This document shows, one piece after another, positions 58,015 through 64,000 of a stretch of DNA of 64,000 nt (positions within the stretch are counted from its first letter, which is position 1; the number at the start of each line of letters is the position of its first letter). The stretch comes from CAWFGS01 sp963815535 (GTDB taxonomy: Bacteria > Pseudomonadota > Alphaproteobacteria > Sphingomonadales > Sphingomonadaceae). The DNA lies in NCBI GenBank assembly GCA_963815535.1, contig CAWFGS010000002.1:248001-312000 (forward strand), written 5' to 3'. The translations under genes were made by a program, and so were the position numbers. The notes beneath the pieces are model-generated. The model ran no database searches, was not told where the DNA came from, and saw only the letters and a program-made list of their open reading frames with translations.

Positions 58015-58998
58015 CGATACCGGCAGGCGCGACTGTCGGGATCATCGGCGCGGGCATGGCGGGGCTGGCCTGCGCGACGCGGCTGGCCGATGCCGGTTTC
58101 GCCGTGACCGCATTCGACAAGGGGCGCGGACCCGGCGGGCGCATGGCGACCCGGCGCGCGGAAGTGGAAGGCCGCACCGTCCGCTTCGATCACGGCGCGC
58201 AGTATTTTACCGCGCGCGATCCCGCATTCGCCGATCAGGTAACACGCTGGCAGGCGGACGGCATTGTGGCGCGGTGGCCGGCAGCGGGCGACGATGCCTG
58301 GGTCGGCACGCCGGGTATGAACGCACCCCTTGCGCGCGATGGCGGAACCGCTGGATGTACAGTGGGGCGCACGGGTCGATCGGGTGGTGCGCGAGGGTGA
58401 ACGATGGGCGCTGCATGTTGACCGTTCGTTGCACCGTTTCGATGCGATTATCGTCGCCATACCGGCGGAACAGGTCGCCGTGCTGCTGGCCGGCGCCGCA
58501 CCCGATATCGCAGCGCGCGCAGGCAAAATTCGCTCCGCCCCGTGCTGGACCGCGATGGCGTCCTTTGCCGAAAAATTGCCGCTGGACGATGCGCTGGTGG
58601 ACAAAGACGCCGACATCAGCTGGGCGGCGCGCGACAGTGCCAAACCGGGGCGCGATGCAGGAATTCGCGGGGGCGAAAATTGGGTGATCCAGGGATCGCC
58701 CGATTTTTCGCGTACGATACTGGAATGCGACAAGGATGACGCGGCGGCCCGCCTGCTCGAACGGTTCTTTGCGGCGAACGATCTGTCCCCCATCGCGCCG
58801 GTCCACCTGGACGCCCATCGCTGGCGCTATGCGATGGTTCCGCGCGCCGGGGGCGGCAATGAACCCGCGATCTGGGATGCGGCAAACGCCATCGGCGCGG
58901 CGGGCGACTGGCTGTCCGGCCCGCGCGTGGAAAACGCCTGGACATCGGGCGTTGCGGCGGCGCGTTTGTTCATGGAATATACGGCTCCGATACCCTAA
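58011..58998 (+). CDS. FAD-dependent amine-oxidase-like protein coupled to egtBD, frameshifted
   Basis: About 328 residues after correction. The start is a GTG (58011) whose bases overlap the egtD stop (GTGA). The FAD motif VGIIGAGMAGLACATRLADAG is at the N-terminus (partial), followed by FDKGRGPGGRMATRR and FDHGAQYFTARD. The second half has FDAIIVAIPAEQVAVLL and ends FLMEYTAPIP-like. The pattern is that of renalase-like amine oxidoreductases. One break near 58335 is fixed by removing a base. Translational coupling to egtD suggests a role near ergothioneine metabolism; this is inference. Confidence 0.8.
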
Positions 58999-59007
58999 AT
59001 AGGGGGC

Positions 59008-59658
59008 ATGGATACCAAGCAGATATGGACGGACACCGCGCAGGCATTGCGCGAAATACCGATGGCCGAATTGCTGCTGATCGCGGTGCTGGCGATGGTG
59101 ATCGGCTGGTTGGGCAGCGCGCTTGCCCGTCGCCGCTTGCCGATGGGTCGGTTCATGAGCGGGGTCAGCACTTTCGCGCTGGCGGGCGTGCTGCTGACCG
59201 TGGTGCTGCAAAGTTCGCAACTCGATCGCAGGCTCGATGTCGCGCTGACGGGCAGTTATGCACCCGAAGAGACGGTGGCGGGCGGGGAAACGCGCATTCC
59301 GCTGGCACCGGACGGGCATTTCTGGATCAATGCCACGATCAACGGGGTGGAGGGGGATTTTCTGGTCGATACCGGCGCGACATTCACTGCGGTTTCCGCG
59401 CCGCTGGCGGCCGAGGCGGGGCTGGATGCGCGGCGCGGCGGAATGCCGGTGCAGATCAACACCGCCAACGGCGCGATCGGCGCGCAGATGGTGGGCATCG
59501 ACACCATGCAATTCGGCAATATCGAAGCGCGCGGGCTGGATGCCGTAACCTCGCCCGCATTCGGCGATACGAATGTGGTGGGCATGAACTTGCTGTCGAA
59601 GCTGGGCGGCTGGCGTGTCGAGGGGGAGACGCTGATCCTGACGCCCGCGAGTGAATAG
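59008..59658 (+). CDS. Membrane-anchored retropepsin-like aspartic protease (TIGR02281 clan AA)
   Basis: The intact 216-residue protein has two N-terminal membrane helices (LLIAVLAMVIGWLGSAL and FALAGVLLTVVLQ), then a single retropepsin-like domain. The active aspartate is in DFLVDTGATFTAVSAPLA near residue 118, with VVGMNLLSKLGGWRVEG as the second conserved block. These TIGR02281 proteins are found in alphaproteobacteria and are presumed periplasmic proteases acting as dimers. The target is unknown. It lies ten bases after the FAD oxidoreductase and 47 bases before otsB. Confidence 0.88.
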   Translation: MDTKQIWTDTAQALREIPMAELLLIAVLAMVIGWLGSALARRRLPMGRFMSGVSTFALAGVLLTVVLQSSQLDRRLDVALTGSYAPEETVAGGETRIPLAPDGHFWINATINGVEGDFLVDTGATFTAVSAPLAAEAGLDARRGGMPVQINTANGAIGAQMVGIDTMQFGNIEARGLDAVTSPAFGDTNVVGMNLLSKLGGWRVEGETLILTPASE

Positions 59659-59705
59659 CGACGAACTCGTTTGACCGCGCGGGGGGAGCGGTTAAGGCGT
59701 CCGCG

Positions 59706-60446
59706 ATGAACGCGCGCGCCCCTTTGCCCCCACCCCCCTCGCTCGCCAGCCTGATGGCCGCAGGTCCGGTCGCGCTGTTCGTGGATTTCGACGGAACGCT
59801 GGTCGATTTGGCGGAAACGCCCGACGGCATCGTAGTGCCCGAAACCCTCAATCTGTCGCTGTGCGGTTTGCAGCATCGGCTGGACGGCAGGCTGGCGATC
59901 GTGACGGGCCGCGCGCTCGATGATCTGGAGGGGCATCTTGGTCCTTGTGAAATTGCAAGAGCCGGGTCGCATGGCGCGTATCGCATTGCAGCGAATGGCG
60001 AGCGGCTTGGCGATGCACCGCGTGAACTGCCTGCCGCCGTGATCGGCGCGATGCAGGATTACGCCGAAAAATATGCGCTGTTATACGAGGCAAAGCCGCA
60101 TGGTGCGGCGCTGCATTATCGCGCCGACCCGGTGAAGGAAGGGGCGACCGTCGGCTTCGCCCAAGGGCTTGGCGACGCAGCACGATCTGGCGATCAAGAC
60201 CGGCAAATGCGTGGTCGAACTGGTTCCGCACGGCGCAACAAGGCCGGCGCGGTCGAGGCGTTTTGCGCCATCGCCCGTTTCGCGGCGCAATGCCGGTATT
60301 CATCGGGGACGACGTGACGGACGAGGACGGCTTTCGCCGCCGCGAACGCCAAGGGCGGGTTCGGCATCGCCGTTGGGGACCGGCATCAGCGACGGCGCGC
60401 TCTATCATCTGGCGACGGTCGCGGAGGTTCACGCCTGGCTGGGGAT
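59706..60446 (+). CDS. otsB: Trehalose-6-phosphate phosphatase OtsB, frameshifted, end uncertain
   Basis: About 245 residues. The HAD nucleophile motif ALFVDFDGTLVDLAETPD is near residue 25. LAIVTGRALDDLEGHL and RAGSHGAYR come next, then YEAKPHGAALHYR. After breaks near 60175, 60235 and 60290 come VVELVPHG, NKAGAVEAF and MPVFIGDDVTDEDGF, the late HAD block. A further break near 60345 and the lack of a clear stop make the end approximate. It removes phosphate from trehalose-6-phosphate. It starts the otsB-GH15-otsA unit. Confidence 0.85.
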
Positions 60447-62265
60447 CGTACGCAGACCGCCAGCCTGGAATTGTGGCCGATCGGCAATTGCCAGGTCAGC
60501 GGCCTGATCGATGCGGACGGCGCGCTGGTGTGGGGCTGCGTGCCGCGCGTCGATGGCGATCCGGTGTTCTGCGCGCTGCTGAACGGCGACAGCCGCGATA
60601 AGGGCGTCTGGCGGTTCGAGATGGAAGGGCAGGTGTCCGCGTACCCAGCGTTACGAACGCAACACGCCGACGCTGGTCACCCGGCTGGAAGCGGCCGATG
60701 GCAGCGCGCTCGAAATACACGATTTCTGCCCGCGGTTCGAACGTTCCGGGCCGGATGTATCGCCCGGTCGCCTTTGCGCGCATCGTCCGCCCGGTGGCAG
60801 GTACGCCGCGCCTGACCGTGACGTCTGGCGCCCGATGCGCGATTACGGGGCGCAGCATCGCGCCAACCACGCACGGGACCAACCATATCCGCTACGTGAT
60901 CGGCGACGCAGGCGATGCGGCTCAGCACCGATGCGCCGGTCGGCTATATTCTGGACCGGCGCGCCTATCGCGTGGAAAGCGACCAGCATTTCTTCCTCGG
61001 GCCGGACGAACCGTTCGTCGGCAATGTGCGGTCCGAATTGCGGCGGATGGAGGCGGCGACGCTGCGATACTGGCAGCATTGGGTGCGCGGGCTGCATATC
61101 CCGCTGGAATGGCAGGACGAGGTCATCCGCTGCGCCATCACGCTGAAACTGTGCCAGCACGAGGAAACCGGCGCGATCGTGGCCGCGCTGACCACCTCCA
61201 TCCCCGAAGCGCCGGGCAGCGAGCGCAACTGGGATTACCGCTTCTGCTGGATCCGCGATTCCTATTACACGGTGCAGGCGCTGAACCGGCTGGGCGCGCT
61301 GGATGTGCTGGAAAAATATCTCGGCTATCTGCGCAATATCGTGGACGCCGCGAAGGGCGGGCAGATCCAGCCGCTCTATTCCGTGATGGGCGAAGGCGAG
61401 CTGGATGAAAGCGTGGCCGCGCATCTGGCCGGATATCGCGGGATGGGGCCGGTGCGGCGTCGGCAATGCGGCGTATCATGCAGGTCCAGCACGATTGTTA
61501 CGGCCAGATCGTGCTGCCGACGGCGCAGGGCGTTTTTCGACCGGCGTCTGCTGCGCATGGCCGACGACCGACGATTTTGCCAGCCTGGAAGAGGTCGGCG
61601 ATATGGCCTGGACGATGCACGATCAGCCCGATGCCGGGTTGTGGGAGTTTCGCACCCGGCAGGAAGTGCACACCTATTCCGCCGTGATGTGCTGGGCCGC
61701 GTGCGACCGGCTGGCCAAGGTCGCAGGCACTCTTGGCAAGCGCGACCGGCAGAGCCATTGGGACCGAGCGCGCAGACGCCATCCGCGACCGCCATCGAAG
61801 ACAGACGCCTGGGTGGAAGGCGAGATCGGCGAAGAGGGCGGCCATTACGGCGCATCGTTCCAAAGCGATTACCTCGATGCCAGCCTGCTGCAGATGGTGG
61901 AACTGCGCTTCCTCGCGCCGGACAATCCGCGCTTCCAATCCACCTTCGCCGCCATCGAAAAGACGCTGCGGCGCGGCGAACATATGCTGCGCTATGCCTC
62001 CGAAGACGATTTCGGCCTGCCCGAAACCGCGTTCAACGTCTGCACGTTCTGGCTGATCGAGGCGCTGCATCTGGCCGGCCGCGACGAGGAAGCGCGCGCC
62101 CTGTTCGAGACCATGCTGGGCCATACGACCCAAACCGGGCTGCTGTCCGAAGACCTCGATTTCGAAACCGGGGAGCTGTGGGGGAACTTCCCGCAAACCT
62201 ATTCGCTGGTGGGGGTAATCAACTGCGCCGGCCTGCTGTCCCAGCCGTGGAGCGAAATTCGATAG
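60447..62265 (+). CDS. Glycoside hydrolase family 15 protein, frameshifted
   Basis: About 605 residues. The N-terminal part reads SLELWPIGNCQVSGLIDADG and VDGDPVFCALLNGD. The catalytic region has WQHWVRGLHIPLEWQDEVIRCA, then SERNWDYRFCWIRDSYYTVQAL (partial) near 61230. The last 450 bases are intact, with LLSEDLDFETGELWGNFPQTYSLVG (partial), containing the second catalytic glutamate block. Bacterial GH15 proteins linked to otsBA are glucoamylase-like or trehalase-like. No clear start codon is seen near 60447 because of errors. Breaks lie near 60640, 60835, 60915, 61455, 61530 and 61760. Confidence 0.82.
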
Positions 62266-62266
62266 G

Positions 62267-63674
62267 ATGATGGATTGTCATGTCGCCTGGTGGTCATATC
62301 CAACCGCGTCGCCGTGCCCAAGGCGCGCGGCGCGGCCGGTGCGCAAGGGGGGCTGGCCGGCGCGCTCAATTCCGCGCTGAAGAAACATGGCGGCATCTGG
62401 TTCGGCTGGTCGGGCGACGAAATGGACGAGTTCACCGGCAATATCGATCTGCAGCGCAATGACGGCGTGACCACCGCGACGATCGATCTGGAACGCGCAG
62501 GACATCGACGAATATTACAACGGCTACGCCAATTCGACGCTGTGGCCGCTGTTCCATTACCGCATCGATCTGACCGAATATGAACGCGAATTCGGCAAGG
62601 GATATGAACGGGTCAACGAACGCTTCGCACAAAGCGTCGCCCCGCTGATCGAGCCCGACGATCTGGTCTGGGTGCACGATTACCATTTGCTGCCGCTGGG
62701 CGAACGGCTGCGCGCGCGCGGGATGAAGAACCGCATCGGCTTCTTCCTGCACATTCCCTGGCCGCCGACGCGGCTGTTCGTCTCGCTGCCGTTTCACGAA
62801 CGGTTGGTGCGCACGATGCTGGATTACGATCGTGATCGGTTTCCAGACGAGCGAATGGCTGGAAAGTTTCCTGCATTATTGCCGCAAGGAATTGGGCGCG
62901 GAGGTCGACGAGGACACCGGGCGCATCACGCATCGACGGCCGGACCAGCTATGCCCGCGCCTATCCCATCGGGATCGACTACGAACATCTGGCACGCAGG
63001 CGGCGACCGGCGAAGCGCGGCAGGCCGGGCAGCGATTGCTTGCCAGCACGCGCCACCGGATCGCCATGATCGGGGTGGACCGGCTGGATTATTCCAAGGG
63101 ACTGCCCGAACGGATCGACGGCATCGGCCGATTTTTCGACAATCATCCCGACCGCATTCGCGATCTCGTCTATATCCAGATCGCGCCGCCCAGCCGGGAG
63201 GATGTCGAATTCCTATCAGAACATTCGCGCCCTGCTGGAACAGAAGACCGGGCAGATCAACGGCGCACGGTCCGAAGTCGATCTGGTCCCCATCCGCTAC
63301 GTGAACCAGGGCCATTCGCTGGCGGAATTATGCGGGTTCTATCGCGCGGCGAAGATCGGGCTGGTCACGCCGCTGCGCGATGGGATGAACCTGGTGGCGA
63401 AGGAGTATGTCGCGGCGCAGGATCCCGATGATCCCGGCGTGCTGATCCTGTCGCGGTTCGCCGGTGCGGCGCTGCAACTGACCGACGCGGTGCTGGTCAA
63501 TCCGCACAGCCCCGACGATGTGAGCCCATGCGATCGACGAGGCGCTCGATATGAAATTGCCGGAACGCAAACGGCGTTGGGAAACGATGATGGCGACCGT
63601 GCGCGACGACGATGTGCACGACTGGACGCGCAAGTTTACCGACGATCTGGCAACGCCGCCGACCGGAAGATTAG
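62267..63674 (+). CDS. otsA: Trehalose-6-phosphate synthase OtsA, frameshifted
   Basis: About 465 residues. The start region (LVVISNRVAVPKARGAAGAQ) is the GT20 N-terminus, but the start codon is uncertain (ATG 62267 or TTG 62275). WVHDYHLLPLGERLRARG, IGFFLHIPWPPTRLF, GFQTSEWLESFLHYC and GVDRLDYSKGLPERI follow. The UDP-glucose site is PLRDGMNLVAKEYVAAQ near 63380. At least six breaks lie between 62500 and 63670. The corrected end is the TAG at 63672-63674, two bases into the response-regulator gene on the other strand. It makes trehalose-6-phosphate from UDP-glucose and glucose-6-phosphate. Confidence 0.9.
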
Positions 63675-64000
63675 CAGACGCGACGATGGCTTTCGCGTTC
63701 CGTCGCGGCGAAGCCCGATGTGCGTTCCAGCGCACGGCGCAGCGTTTCGTGCTTGGGCCGCTGCCGCCGCGCCTCCATCGCCTGATTGACACGCCAGATC
63801 AGGAAATTCGGGTCGAACGGTTTGCGGATGTAATCCTGCGCCCCATGATATCGGGCCTGTTGTTCGTCGTTCGCGCCCGTCATCGCGGTGAACATGATGA
63901 CCGGCAGATCGTACAGATCTTCCGATGTCCGCAGTTTTCGCAGCAACTGCCCGCCGGTCAGGCCGGGCATGTCCTGATCGAGCAGCAGCAGGTCGGGCCG
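63671..64000 (-). CDS. Response regulator receiver protein, N-terminus outside the window
   Basis: The visible 109 residues include the end of a receiver domain. The phospho-acceptor aspartate is in LLLLDQDMPGLTGGQLL, the switch threonine in VIMFTAMTG, and the lysine in YIRKPFDPNFLIWRV. A short tail follows and ends at 63671, so there is no output domain on the C-terminal side. It may be a stand-alone receiver, or carry an N-terminal part beyond the window. Its stop overlaps the end of otsA. Confidence 0.88.
   Translation of the reverse strand, partial: RPDLLLLDQDMPGLTGGQLLRKLRTSEDLYDLPVIMFTAMTGANDEQQARYHGAQDYIRKPFDPNFLIWRVNQAMEARRQRPKHETLRRALERTSGFAATERESHRRVC

Noticed and set aside
1..64000. 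CRISPR arrays, transposons, integrases, rRNA operons
   Set aside because: None seen: no regularly spaced direct repeats, no transposase motifs, no rRNA-like stretches on either strand.

Overview
This 64 kb window is GC-rich chromosomal DNA from an alphaproteobacterium, most likely a member of the Sphingomonadales (Sphingomonadaceae or Erythrobacteraceae). The evidence is the gene set and its order: a Tad/Flp pilus cluster (cpaA-cpaB-cpaC-cpaD), the argS-SPOR-nagZ-tatABC run, rpmF-plsX-fabH-ihfA-merR, dciA (DUF721) divergent from mutY, miaB-phoH-ybeY-corC, mgtE next to DUF1489, a MucR regulator and a CobT-like protein. I see no rRNA, tRNA, CRISPR array, transposase or integrase.

Layout. 0-3.8 kb: Tad pilus genes on the minus strand. 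3.9-9.3 kb: a lysophospholipase-like hydrolase, an FAD amino-acid oxidase-like enzyme, rnhA, thrB, ispH and a small lipoprotein. 9.3-21.4 kb: a plus-strand run with argS, a SPOR protein, nagZ, tatABC, a transaldolase-like enzyme, cobT, an MNT/HEPN toxin-antitoxin pair, a nitroreductase, cysS, a RES-domain gene and a 2-hydroxyacid dehydrogenase, many with overlapping stops and starts. 21.4-24 kb: two small unknown genes divergent from an S24-type repressor, then an MBL hydrolase and a MAPEG protein. 24-27.1 kb: rpmF and the fatty-acid initiation genes plsX-fabH, then ihfA and a MerR regulator. 27.1-33.6 kb: two DsbA-like proteins, dciA, mutY, a serine hydrolase, a NudC-like Nudix enzyme and a third DsbA-fold protein. 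33.7-34.8 kb: an AT-richer secreted alpha/beta hydrolase. 34.9-41.1 kb: DUF1489, mgtE, a cyclophilin, a lipase-like lipoprotein, a LysR regulator, corC, ybeY and a small unknown gene. 41.3-49.1 kb: an AT-richer membrane protein, phoH, miaB, plsC, fur, mucR, rimI, tsaB, a nitroreductase and nfu. 49.2-64 kb: an M16 protease, class II DAHP synthase, a diguanylate cyclase, egtB-egtD with an FAD oxidoreductase, an aspartic protease, the trehalose genes otsB-GH15-otsA, and the end of a response regulator.

Themes. The genes are mainly housekeeping: tRNA charging and modification, Tat export, disulfide handling, Fe-S and iron control, fatty-acid initiation and base-excision repair. Stress protection is prominent, with ergothioneine, trehalose, peptidoglycan recycling and MutY/NudC. 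Accessory items are the MNT/HEPN pair, the RES gene, the S24 repressor locus and the two AT-richer genes.

Data quality. About 30 conserved genes are split between reading frames. Nearly every break can be repaired by removing one base from a short homopolymer, and a few by adding one. The breaks are crowded at 24-33.6, 43-49, 49.9-52.8 and 58-63.7 kb, while genes between (for example 53-58 kb) are intact. I treat these as probable sequencing or consensus errors and give the full span of each such gene as one feature.
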